Part shown: positions 25,786-34,495 of the stretch, piece by piece | Numbering within the stretch: position 1 is the stretch's first letter | How the letters are laid out: each line of letters starts with the position of its first letter | Source of the DNA: Acidimicrobiaceae bacterium | Lineage (GTDB): Bacteria > Actinomycetota > Acidimicrobiia > Acidimicrobiales > Palsa-688 | DNA: 46,328 nt | Assembly: GCA_003156595.1 (NCBI GenBank) | Contig: PMHH01000117.1 | Coordinates: forward strand, 1 to 46,328 | Reading direction: 5' to 3' | Made by a program: the position numbers and the translations under genes | The notes under the pieces: generated by a model | What the model saw: only the letters and a program-made list of their open reading frames with translations | Told to the model about the DNA's origin: nothing | Database searches by the model: none

Positions 25786-27084
25786 TCAGCGAGGTCCGCC
25801 AGTCGGGCGACCGGCGTGGAGCTGGCGCCACGGAACATCTCTGCCCGACGACGGCTCGGGCGGGAGGCCGAGCACCCGTTCGGCGATGATGTTCTTCTGG
25901 ATCTCGTCGGTTCCGGCCATTATCGCCATCGACGGGCTGGCCAGAGTGAGCTTCTGGACCACGCCACCGAGGGGCGCGTCCGCTGCGAACAGCATCCCTC
26001 GGGGCCCTTCAATCCGCAGGGCCACCTGGCGCAGGGCGATAGCGGACCGGCCGGTCAGGAGCTTCATGATCGAGGCGGCGGGCCCGGGCCCGAAGCCAGG
26101 CTGCTCGCGGCGACGTTGGCTCGCCCGGGTTCGCAGGGCCGTGTAGCGCACCACCTCCTGGAGGCAGTACAGGCCGGCGACCTGTTGGCGGGTCACCGGA
26201 TCATCGGCGCCACCGAAGCACTCGAGCAGCGTCCGAACCAGGGCCATGCCACCCGCCCCCGTGACCATGGCCCCCCGCTGGCGGCCGGCGCGTTCCTCGG
26301 CGGCAACGTCGCCGGCGGGGCGGTCGAGGGCGGGGATCCGGTTGTTGTCGACCATGCCGCCGCTACCGCTGGCCGGCCCGATGACCTTGCGCTCCAGGGC
26401 GAGCGTGTCTTTGACGACATCCCAGCCGCGGCCGATCTCCCCGACCACGTCGGTCGCCGGCACTCGCACGTCATCGAGGAAAACTTCGCTGAACTTGTAC
26501 TCACCAGTCATGGTTCGAAGCGGGCGCGTCTCCACGCCCGCGCTGTGCATGTCGACGACGAAACAGGAGAGTCCTCGTTGCTTCGGCACGTCCGGATCGG
26601 TCCGGGCGACGAGCAATCCCCAGCGGGACACGGGTGCCCCCGACGACCACACCTTCTGCCCGTTGATAACCCACTCGTCGCCGTCACGACCGGCCCGGGT
26701 GGCCAGGCTGGCCAGGTCCGAGCCCGCCCCCGGCTCACTGAACAGCTCACACCAGATCGCTTGCCCAGAGATCGTCGGCAGCAAGTATCGCTGTCGTTGG
26801 AGGTCGTCGCCGCGGCTTACCAGCAGTGGCGCAATCGCCTTGGTCCCGAGGGTCTCCGGGAGTCCCGTCGCCCCGGCCCGGGCGCGCTCTTCGTTGACGA
26901 CGACCGCCAGATCGGGAGGAAGGCCGCGGCCGAACCAGGCTTGGGGCCAGGACGGGAACCCCCACCCGGAGCGAGCCAGCATCTCCCACCATTCGCCCAG
27001 GGGTCGAGCGGGATCCCACTGTCGCTCGAACCAATCCCGCGCCTCGGCCCGCACCTCATCGGCGAGGGTCGATCTGGTGTCCAT
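25786..27084 (-). CDS. Acyl-CoA dehydrogenase family protein
   Basis: LFSEPGAGSDLASLATRAGRDGDEWVINGQKVWSSGAPVSRWGLLVART; GPRGML...MAGTDEIQKNIIAERVLGLP. Confidence 0.95.
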   Translation of the reverse strand: MDTRSTLADEVRAEARDWFERQWDPARPLGEWWEMLARSGWGFPSWPQAWFGRGLPPDLAVVVNEERARAGATGLPETLGTKAIAPLLVSRGDDLQRQRYLLPTISGQAIWCELFSEPGAGSDLASLATRAGRDGDEWVINGQKVWSSGAPVSRWGLLVARTDPDVPKQRGLSCFVVDMHSAGVETRPLRTMTGEYKFSEVFLDDVRVPATDVVGEIGRGWDVVKDTLALERKVIGPASGSGGMVDNNRIPALDRPAGDVAAEERAGRQRGAMVTGAGGMALVRTLLECFGGADDPVTRQQVAGLYCLQEVVRYTALRTRASQRRREQPGFGPGPAASIMKLLTGRSAIALRQVALRIEGPRGMLFAADAPLGGVVQKLTLASPSMAIMAGTDEIQKNIIAERVLGLPPEPSSGRDVPWRQLHAGRPTGGPR

Positions 27085-27095
27085 CTCTGCCAGTA

Positions 27096-27461
27096 TCAGT
27101 CGGGCAGGTCGTAGGCCGTCGGGTGTTTGGGTTGGTACAGCCCGATCTCACCGCCCCCCGGGACTCGCAAGGTGGCGAGCAGCCCGAACCCCTGATCCGT
27201 AACAGGGGACGTGAACTCAACGCCCTTAGCCTCGAGGTCCTCGACCGTGGCGTTGATGTCGTCGCACATCAGGTACAGCTCGTGGTGGCCCGATTGCGCC
27301 GCTCCGCCAGAGGGATGGATGCCCAACTCGGCGGGCGGCAGCTTGAAGATGAGCCAACCGCCATGGGCGTCGACGTTGGCCAACCCCAACACATCACGAA
27401 AGAAGGCCCGGGTGGCGTCGGCGTCGTCGGCATAGATGATGGCGTGCGTGGAGGTGATCAC
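27096..27461 (-). CDS. VOC family (glyoxalase-like) protein
   Basis: VITSTHAIIYADDADATRAFFRDVLGLANVDAHGGWLIFKLPPAELGIHP...GHHELYLMCDDI. Confidence 0.9.
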   Translation of the reverse strand: MITSTHAIIYADDADATRAFFRDVLGLANVDAHGGWLIFKLPPAELGIHPSGGAAQSGHHELYLMCDDINATVEDLEAKGVEFTSPVTDQGFGLLATLRVPGGGEIGLYQPKHPTAYDLPD

Positions 27462-27537
27462 GTTGTCATTCTGCCGTGGCCGCCGTGGAGGCGGGGCCGG
27501 CGATCGAACTGCGTTCAAGCCGACCTGCTCAGTAGAT

Positions 27538-27789
27538 TCAGCAACCCTCAACGTAGGTCTTGGCTTCAGAGGTGACCGCCCAGCGTCCTCCGACGCCAAG
27601 ACCGTCCGTGTCCTGAGCTAGCAACCCAAGTCCTTTGAGTTCCTCGAGTTGGCGAAGGATCGTCGTCTCCGCCGCCCCGTATCGTGACGAGAACGTGATA
27701 TCGATCCGGCGCGCGTCCCATACTCCACCGCCCTCGGCGACAACACGGAGAAGCTGGACTTGGTCTTTGGTCAGGGAATAGCGGGTCAC
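27538..27789 (-). CDS. Putative winged-helix-like small protein
   Basis: MTRYSLTKDQVQLLRVVAEGGGVWDARRIDITFSSRYGAAETTILRQLEELKGLGLLAQDTDGLGVGGRWAVTSEAKTYVEGC; helix-turn-helix/wing-like pattern. Confidence 0.6.
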   Translation of the reverse strand: MTRYSLTKDQVQLLRVVAEGGGVWDARRIDITFSSRYGAAETTILRQLEELKGLGLLAQDTDGLGVGGRWAVTSEAKTYVEGC

Positions 27790-27819
27790 GGCAGGGCAGT
27801 CCCTCTCGTCGAACGTGAC

Positions 27820-28164
27820 TCAATCTGGCAGACCGGCTTCTCGAAGAGTCGGTCCAATCAATTCCCAGACACCGGCGCCGCTCTCGCCCGTCCTCGGCAG
27901 ATTCTCTAGGAACGAAGCCATTATGAGCTCCCGATCTTCATTCCCAAGCGTCTCGAAAGTCGATTCGATGAAATCCAGCAATGCGTGAAGATCCTGATCG
28001 TCTGGCGTCGCGCAATACCGCTCAACAACCCATCGACTGACATCGCCCATGAACACGTGCGGAAGTAGGGAGTCATAGTCATCCAGGTGTTCCTGGAGCG
28101 CCGGCATTAGAGCTGGCACTCGATATGCCAGATCACCCACAAACGCGACATCCTCCGCCTTCAC
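27820..28164 (-). CDS. Hypothetical protein, candidate immunity protein (DUF7674-like)
   Basis: 114 aa; overlaps toxin-like ORF stop by 4 nt (28161-28164). Confidence 0.7.
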   Translation of the reverse strand: MKAEDVAFVGDLAYRVPALMPALQEHLDDYDSLLPHVFMGDVSRWVVERYCATPDDQDLHALLDFIESTFETLGNEDRELIMASFLENLPRTGESGAGVWELIGPTLREAGLPD

Positions 28165-29336
28165 CGGTGTCCTCCTAAAGCGTCCTTGAGATCATCCAGC
28201 AACGACTGAGCGACAAGCCGATCGTAGTAATTCAAATCCATCTTGAGACGTTTGCTTAGCGCTCGAGCGTATTGCGTGGCCTTATCGAGATGGAAAGTGC
28301 CGCCAGTCGGCTTGCCCGTTTCGAGTTCGTTCCGAACCGCGTCGGCCGTGGTGCCCGTGCCGACTCGGTTCGGATACTTTACGCCCTTGTAGAGATCTTC
28401 GACGACCTTTTGAAGTTTCGCGTCAGTGACGGTCGGCGACCGTAGTATTTCCTTAGCGAGCTGCCGTTCGGCCGAAGTCTGGCTGGCCACTTCGGCCACC
28501 TTGCTGACACTCTGAACAGCTTCGCCGACCTCGGTGCCCGCCTCGGCCGCCGGACCCGCGCCGTCGGTTGCGATCCCCAACAGAATGTTGGGGAATATCT
28601 CCCCGAGGGCCTGGTCGGGGTTCTGGGACCACTCGTCCCAGTCGACCATGTTCTTGCCTATCGTCTCGGCAAAAGCCACGGGGTGCTCGGTCGCGTCGGA
28701 GCCGAGTGCCTCCAGCTCGGCGTCGGCTCGGGCCTGGGCGCCCGGATCGAACCAGCCAAAGAGCGGGTCGCTCTGCGCTTCGTAGAGCGACCCGGCTTGG
28801 TAGAGCCCTTCGGCCATCGCCACCGTGCCCTTGCCGAACCCGATGACCACATTGACCGAGGAGCCGACCACGTCGTGCCAGCAGTCGCCTACGAGCCGGC
28901 CGAACAGGCCGGGGCGTTGCGGCGCGGCCTGCTCGGCGGCGCGGAGCACCGCGATCGCCTGGGCCGCGGCGAGATCCTCCATGGCGTTGGCGCGCATCGC
29001 CGTGGCCAGTTGCTGGTCTGCCGCCTCCTGCCCCGCCTGCCCGGCCTGTCCAGACTCGGCCAGCAGCTCGGCTCGAACCAAGACCGCTTGGGCGTCTTCG
29101 AGGGCCGCTGCGTACGCGGCGATGGCGCCGGCGGCGGCGAAGAACGCCTCGCTCGCTGTCACGTACCGGCCCGGCTGCTGATGCATCACCGCCTTGAACG
29201 CATCAGCCGCCGGACCCCGCCAGGTCTCCGTCTCGATTGCCGACAGCTCCCCCGCAGCCTGGGCCAGCTCCTCCGCCAGCGTGCCCATCCCGACTGCCAA
29301 CCCGTCCAACGCGTAGGGGTCGCCCGTGATGATCAT
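28161..29336 (-). CDS. WXG-type N-terminal domain polymorphic toxin-like protein
   Basis: N-term ...ETETWRGPAADAFKAVM..., linker, C-term domain YKGVKYPNRVGTGTTADAVRNELETGKPTGGTFHLDKATQYARALSKRLKMDLNYYDRLVAQSLLDDLKDALGGHR. Confidence 0.78.
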   Translation of the reverse strand: MIITGDPYALDGLAVGMGTLAEELAQAAGELSAIETETWRGPAADAFKAVMHQQPGRYVTASEAFFAAAGAIAAYAAALEDAQAVLVRAELLAESGQAGQAGQEAADQQLATAMRANAMEDLAAAQAIAVLRAAEQAAPQRPGLFGRLVGDCWHDVVGSSVNVVIGFGKGTVAMAEGLYQAGSLYEAQSDPLFGWFDPGAQARADAELEALGSDATEHPVAFAETIGKNMVDWDEWSQNPDQALGEIFPNILLGIATDGAGPAAEAGTEVGEAVQSVSKVAEVASQTSAERQLAKEILRSPTVTDAKLQKVVEDLYKGVKYPNRVGTGTTADAVRNELETGKPTGGTFHLDKATQYARALSKRLKMDLNYYDRLVAQSLLDDLKDALGGHR

Positions 29337-29668
29337 CCGCGCTCCGCCGCGGTGATCGTGGCCTCCACCTTCCGGTACGCGGCTGCGGCCCGACGCAAGG
29401 CGCCGGCCAGTGACCCAACGTCAGCACGCATACACGAAAGACCGTAACGCCACCGGTGCACGAACGAAGCGATTGCCTCCGCCACGGCCGGATCACCCGC
29501 CGCGTCCGCCTCTCCCACCGACAGCGCCCGGCCGCCGGCGAGCTCTCCCGCTCCGTCCTGCGTCTGGTCCAGCCGCCCCGCGGCCTCCTCCAGGTCCTGG
29601 ACCACTACCGACAGCGGCTGCCCGCCAGCAACCCCGCCGGCTCCCTCCAGCTGGTTACCAACTCGCAT
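29333..29668 (-). CDS. Small helical WXG100/EspC-like partner protein
   Basis: MRVGNQLEGAGGVAGGQPLSVVVQDLEEAAGRLDQTQDGAGELAGG...ADVGSLAGALRRAAAAYRKVEATITAAERG; 4-nt overlap with next ORF. Confidence 0.65.
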   Translation of the reverse strand: MRVGNQLEGAGGVAGGQPLSVVVQDLEEAAGRLDQTQDGAGELAGGRALSVGEADAAGDPAVAEAIASFVHRWRYGLSCMRADVGSLAGALRRAAAAYRKVEATITAAERG

Positions 29669-29703
29669 AGGATATGGATATTTTTCATATCCTTTCCTGT
29701 CAA
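29669..29703 (-). promoter_or_regulatory. Near-consensus promoter TTGACA-17-TATCCA with overlapping 8-bp inverted repeat AGGATATG-N9-CATATCCT
   Basis: -35 at 29703-29698, -10 at 29680-29675, IR arms 29669-29676 and 29686-29693; ATG 29668 starts 7 nt after the -10. Confidence 0.75.
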
Positions 29704-29716
29704 CTCCTAATCAGAG

Positions 29717-30961
29717 TTAGCGATCCAGGGCGGAGGCGGCCGTCCCCATCAGGTCGAGAAAGTTGTCGCAATAGAACGCCCGGCGCACCTCGGCGGACGC
29801 GTCACCCAATGAAGCCTCGAACCGCTCGATGGGTCGCCGGCCCCCTTCGACGTGGGGATAGTCAGAGGAGAACAGGCACACCTCGGCCCCCGCCTCCCGG
29901 ATGATCCACCCGACGTCCTCGGTTGGGTACGGGGTGGCTCGCACCTGGCGCCGCACGTACTCCCAGGGGCGCAGCGACAGCGCCCGCAGCCGTTCCTCGT
30001 GGCGACCGAACGCCTCCACCGCCGACTCCATCTGGCGAATCCACGACGGCAACCAGATGGCTCCCTGCTCGATGACCCCGATCCGCAGTTCCGGGAACCG
30101 CTCGAGGACGCCGTCGAAGATCATGGTGGCCAGCGTCTGCATGGGCGGGTGTGGGATCGCCATGTAGTCGACGGAGCGGAAGTTCTCCTCGCCACCGTGG
30201 AAGTCCGGGGGCACCGGTAAGCCGTTGCGGAAGTAGCCGGCGTCGATCAGGTCGCCGGTTCCGCCGACGTGGAACACGATCGGAATACCCGCTTCCTCGG
30301 CGCGCGCCCATACGGGGTCCAGGGCGATGTGGCTCGGGGAATGCTCCCGAGGGCAGCCCGAGGCCACGAGCAGGGCGGCTGCCCCCGCAGCAATCGCTTC
30401 GTTGGCCATCGCCGCGGCCCGGTCGAAGTCGACGAGCGGCACGTAACTGGTGGCCAGGAGGCGGGGATCGGCCGAGCAGAACTCGAGCATGCCGCGGTTG
30501 TGGGCGCGGGCCACCCCGTATGCCAGATCGGTGTCCCCCGCGTGTTCCCAGTCGTGGAGCCGCCGGTTGTGGAAGGTGTTGAACACCAACTGGCTCGAGA
30601 ACCCCAAGAGGTCGAGCGCCCGGCCACGGTCCTCGGGCAAGAATGAACCGGTCGCCGCGAAGTTCTTCCGCAACATGATCTCCTGAGCCTCGACCGCCCG
30701 GTACTCGTGGGACCGGTGCCGCTCTGCCAGGTGGTCGAACGCCACCTGCAGATCCCGTTGCTGGTCGGCGGGGTCGCCCGTTTGGCGCAGCTCGTTGCCC
30801 CCGGGGTAGCGAAGGGGTGCGATTTGGTCCCGGATGGCCGCGTCGGCATGGTCACGGAGCCATGTGGGCGTCTCCATCAGGTGGGCGTCGGCGTCGTGGA
30901 CCAGCCGTTGCGGATCGCTGTTGTACGGCTGGCGGACCTGGTCGCTCTCGGTAACGGTCAC
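29717..30961 (-). CDS. Amidohydrolase family protein
   Basis: VHDADAHLMETPTWLRDH...IPIVFHVGGTGDL...FPELRIGVIEQGAIWLPSWIRQME...VCLFSSDYPHVEGGRRPIERFE. Confidence 0.92.
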   Translation of the reverse strand: MTVTESDQVRQPYNSDPQRLVHDADAHLMETPTWLRDHADAAIRDQIAPLRYPGGNELRQTGDPADQQRDLQVAFDHLAERHRSHEYRAVEAQEIMLRKNFAATGSFLPEDRGRALDLLGFSSQLVFNTFHNRRLHDWEHAGDTDLAYGVARAHNRGMLEFCSADPRLLATSYVPLVDFDRAAAMANEAIAAGAAALLVASGCPREHSPSHIALDPVWARAEEAGIPIVFHVGGTGDLIDAGYFRNGLPVPPDFHGGEENFRSVDYMAIPHPPMQTLATMIFDGVLERFPELRIGVIEQGAIWLPSWIRQMESAVEAFGRHEERLRALSLRPWEYVRRQVRATPYPTEDVGWIIREAGAEVCLFSSDYPHVEGGRRPIERFEASLGDASAEVRRAFYCDNFLDLMGTAASALDR

Positions 30962-31036
30962 GTCTCCCCCTCTGCTCGACCCATCGAGTACAGCACCTCC
31001 CCCCCAGTGCTGTCGAGCCTGTGGGAGGCTGCTGCG

Positions 31037-32164
31037 GTGGCGACCTTCATCACCCGCTTCGAGACCGCTGGCTCATCCGGACTGAGGGTTGCGGTCAAAG
31101 ACTTGATCCACATGGCCGGCGTCCCCACCACCAACGGGTCACGGGTGATCGCCGCCACCGCCGCCCCGGCGGACGACGATGCTGCCTGCCTGGCCGGAAC
31201 CCGAGCAGGGGAGGTGGCCGGCGAGGTCACGATCGTGGGAAAGACGAACCTCCACGAGCTGGCCTACGGGGTGACCGGTATCAATCCGTGGTTCGGCACG
31301 CCGGTCAATCCGCTTGACCCAAGCCTCCTACCGGGCGGATCATCGAGCGGCTCGGCCGTCGCAGTCGGTGCGGGCGAGGCCGACATCGCGTTCGGCAGCG
31401 ACACCGGCGGGTCGATCCGGATCCCCGCCGCGTGTTGCGGGGTCGTGGGACTCAAGACCACGTGGGGGCGAGTGTCCCTCGAGGGCGTGCTGCCGTTGGC
31501 TTCGTCGCTCGACACGGTGGGCCCGATGGCGCGCACCGTCGCCGGCGTGGCCCAGGGCATGGCCCTGCTCGAGCCGGGCTTCGAGCCTGCTCGTCAAGCT
31601 GCGAGCCGGGTCGGCCGGGTCCGGCTCCCGGCGGAGTCCCACATCGACGCGGCCATAGACTCCGCTCTTTCGGCCGCGGGATTCGATGTCGTCGATCTGG
31701 AACTACCCGGCTGGGACGCGGCCACGAATGCGACCATGACCATCCTTGGCGTCGAGGCCTGGCAGGTGCACGCCGACCTCTGGCGCCAGCACGCCAGCGA
31801 ATTGTCGCCGGATGTCTGCGCCCGGCTGGAGACCGCGGCGTCCATCACCGGTATCCAGCTCGCCGAGGCGTGGGAACAGGCTCGCGCTTGGGCCGGCGAA
31901 CTGGCGGGAGCGTTCGCCTGGGTCGGCGTCCTGGCGCTCCCCACTCTCGCCGCCTCGGCGCCACCCCTCGAAGAACCGGGACGATTGACGGAGATCCGCT
32001 ACGTCGCCCCCTTTAATCTGGCGGGGGTGCCGGCGCTGTCCCTCCCAGTGGCGACGGCACATGGGCTACCCACCAGCCTGCAGTTGGCCGGCCCAGCCAG
32101 GAGCGAGGAGCTCCTACTGGCCACTGGCGCCGCGGTGGAGGCGGCGGCGGGCTTCGCCCGCTAA
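31037..32164 (+). CDS. Amidase (amidase signature family)
   Basis: VAVKDLIHMAG; TNLHELAYGVTGINPWFGTPVNP; LLPGGSSSGSAVAVGAGEADIAFGSDTGGSIRIPAACCGVVGLKTTWGRV. Confidence 0.95.
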   Translation: MATFITRFETAGSSGLRVAVKDLIHMAGVPTTNGSRVIAATAAPADDDAACLAGTRAGEVAGEVTIVGKTNLHELAYGVTGINPWFGTPVNPLDPSLLPGGSSSGSAVAVGAGEADIAFGSDTGGSIRIPAACCGVVGLKTTWGRVSLEGVLPLASSLDTVGPMARTVAGVAQGMALLEPGFEPARQAASRVGRVRLPAESHIDAAIDSALSAAGFDVVDLELPGWDAATNATMTILGVEAWQVHADLWRQHASELSPDVCARLETAASITGIQLAEAWEQARAWAGELAGAFAWVGVLALPTLAASAPPLEEPGRLTEIRYVAPFNLAGVPALSLPVATAHGLPTSLQLAGPARSEELLLATGAAVEAAAGFAR

Positions 32165-32209
32165 GCGCCGGGCTTCGCCCTCTGAACGCCGGGCCGCCAG
32201 ACTGTGACC

Positions 32210-33094
32210 ATGGCCTACGACGAGTTCTCCCTGTTCCACGAGAACGCCGAGGAGTTCGGCGTACTGTACGACGGACCGCCGGTCGTCAAACGGGTGTCGG
32301 TCGAGGTGGAGCCGGACAGACGACTCAGCGCCCTACTCTGGGGCGAGTCCCCACCTGAGCTGGTTCTCCTGCACGGCGGCGCCCAGAACGCCCACACCTG
32401 GGACACCGTCGCCTTGGCGCTGGCGCGCCCGCTGGTGGCAATCGACCTACCTGGTCACGGCCATTCCGACGCGGGTCGAGCCGGGAGCCTCGACGTCACC
32501 ACCATCGCGTCTGACGTCGCCGAGGCGGTACGACAGCTGGCGCCCGATGCCCAAGCTGTGGTCGGCATGTCCCTCGGTGGCGTGACGACGCTGGCGCTCG
32601 CCGACGCCGCGCCGGAGTTGGTACGGCGGGTTGTCCTCGTCGACATCACGCCCGGGGTCAACCGGGAGAAATCCAGCGCCATCTCGGCCTTCGTCAACGG
32701 GCCTGAGTCTTTTGCCAGCTTCGATGAGCTTCTCGCCCGCACCATCGAGCACAACCCGACCCGGACCGTGGCCTCCTTGCGGCGCGGGATCCTCCACAAC
32801 GCCGTCCAGCAACCCGACGGCACCTGGGTGTGGCGCTACCGTCGTTTCGCCGAGCGGGCCGAACGCCCGACCGACTTCTCCTCGCTCTGGGAGGCGATCA
32901 GCCGTCTCGAGGTGCCACTCCTGCTCGTCCGGGGTATGCGACCGCAGTCCGTCGTCGACGACGACGACGAAGCCGAGCTATTGCGCCGGCGACCCGACGC
33001 CATCGTCGCCCACGTCGAAGACGCCGGCCACAGCGTTCAGGGTGACAATCCTGTCGAGCTGGCCCGATTGATCTTCGACTTCTGCTCCCAGTAG
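32210..33094 (+). CDS. Alpha/beta fold hydrolase
   Basis: LVLLHGGAQNAHTWDTVALALARPLVAIDLPGHGHSD; AVVGMSLGGVTTLALA; EDAGHSVQGDNP. Confidence 0.94.
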   Translation: MAYDEFSLFHENAEEFGVLYDGPPVVKRVSVEVEPDRRLSALLWGESPPELVLLHGGAQNAHTWDTVALALARPLVAIDLPGHGHSDAGRAGSLDVTTIASDVAEAVRQLAPDAQAVVGMSLGGVTTLALADAAPELVRRVVLVDITPGVNREKSSAISAFVNGPESFASFDELLARTIEHNPTRTVASLRRGILHNAVQQPDGTWVWRYRRFAERAERPTDFSSLWEAISRLEVPLLLVRGMRPQSVVDDDDEAELLRRRPDAIVAHVEDAGHSVQGDNPVELARLIFDFCSQ

Positions 33095-33144
33095 TGCCGG
33101 CGTGGCGTGGTGTGGTGCCACCAGCGGATGTGACGGATGCGAAA

Positions 33145-33192
33145 CGGACAGACCTCGCGGTCACCGCCCGCCCAACCACGAAGGTCTGTCCG
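33145..33192. repeat. Palindromic unit 1: CGGACAGACCT ... AGGTCTGTCCG
   Basis: Arms 33145-33155 and 33182-33192 exact reverse complements. Confidence 0.9.
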
Positions 33193-33216
33193 CCGCGATG
33201 CCGAAAACGGCACTCA

Positions 33217-33268
33217 GACGGACAGACCTCCATTCGACGGGGCGGACCACGACGGAGGTCTGTCCGTC
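33217..33268. repeat. Palindromic unit 2: GACGGACAGACCTCC ... GGAGGTCTGTCCGTC
   Basis: Arms 33217-33231 and 33254-33268 exact 15-bp reverse complements; shares GGACAGACCT core with unit 1. Confidence 0.92.
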
Positions 33269-33396
33269 TCGGTGCTATCGGCCCGCTCGACCAGACGCAC
33301 ATCCGGATCGTCGGCCCAGCAACCCCCTTACGATCGCTCCAGCCATCTGCAACACAGAGGTTGCACATCCCGCGGTGATCGGGCAAGCTCAGAGCC

Positions 33397-34437
33397 ATGC
33401 GGACGGCGCTGATCATCGGGGGTCGGGGTCAGAGTGGCCGAGCGATCGGCGAACGGCTGGCTGCAGAGGGCTGGGATGTGACGTCCACCACCGCCGGACC
33501 CCTCCCCGAGCCAGCGACCACGGCCGGGGTCAGGTGGGTCGGGCTGGCCCGAGACGAGGTTGCCGACCTGACCGCGGTGGTCCGGTCCGACATCGATCTG
33601 GTCGTCGATGTTACGGCCTACACGCCGGCGCACGCCGAACAGCTGATAGCACTCGGCAATCGAGTGAGCGCAGCGATCGTTATGTCCACTCTGTCCGTCT
33701 ACTCGGACGAGGGTGGACGCTCACTCGACGAGGCGACCGACGAGGCCACCTTCCCGACGTGGCCGGTACCGATCCCCGAGGACTGGGCGACGCTGCCGCC
33801 GGGCGATGGCTCCTACTCCACCCGCAAGGTCGCCGTTGAGCGTGCCCTCCGCGAACGGGCCCCGTGGCCAGTCACCATTGTGCGCCCTGGGGCGATCCAC
33901 GGACGCCACAGCCATCACCTGCGCGAGTGGTACTTCATCAAGCGGGTCCTTGATGGCCGACGCCAGGTGGTACTTCCCTTCGAGGGAACCAGCGTCTTCC
34001 AACCGACCGCGACGGCGAACCTGGCCGAGTTGGTCACCCTCGCCGCCGACCGGCCTGGCAACCGGACACTCAACTGCGGCGATTTGGACCCACCGTCCGT
34101 CGCCGAGATCAGTGCCATCGTCGACGACCTCATGCACTGGTCGACCGAGCGGGTGCTCGTGACCGGACCGGAGCCGGCGCCGACCGTCGGCAACCACCCA
34201 TGGGCAGTTCCCCGCCCAGTCGTCGCTGACATGCGGCGCGCCCGCGCCGAACTCGGTTATCGCCAGGCGACGAGTTACGCCGAGGCGATCACCGACACCC
34301 TGGCTTGGGCGCTCGAGGTCTCGACCGGACGCGACTGGCGCCAGGTATTCCCCACTCTCGCCGGCTATCCGACCGAGCTGTTCGACTACCAGGCCGAGGA
34401 TGCCTATCTCGCCGGCACCACGGCTCCCCGCGGTTGA
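33397..34437 (+). CDS. NAD-dependent epimerase/dehydratase family protein
   Basis: TALIIGGRGQSGRAIGERLAAEGWDV; STLSVYSDEG; YSTRKVAVERAL. Confidence 0.88.
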   Translation: MRTALIIGGRGQSGRAIGERLAAEGWDVTSTTAGPLPEPATTAGVRWVGLARDEVADLTAVVRSDIDLVVDVTAYTPAHAEQLIALGNRVSAAIVMSTLSVYSDEGGRSLDEATDEATFPTWPVPIPEDWATLPPGDGSYSTRKVAVERALRERAPWPVTIVRPGAIHGRHSHHLREWYFIKRVLDGRRQVVLPFEGTSVFQPTATANLAELVTLAADRPGNRTLNCGDLDPPSVAEISAIVDDLMHWSTERVLVTGPEPAPTVGNHPWAVPRPVVADMRRARAELGYRQATSYAEAITDTLAWALEVSTGRDWRQVFPTLAGYPTELFDYQAEDAYLAGTTAPRG

Positions 34438-34495
34438 CGAGGTCGCTACGATCACTCGCCTACGGCATCACACTTCAAGAGGGGACGGTTCGTCG

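Noticed and set aside
25717-27114. 465-aa plus-strand ORF opposite acyl-CoA dehydrogenase
   Set aside because: Antisense shadow of a clear acyl-CoA dehydrogenase.
33102-33839. 245-aa plus ORF across the palindrome gap into the epimerase
   Set aside because: Reads through the palindromes and out of frame with the well-supported epimerase at 33397.
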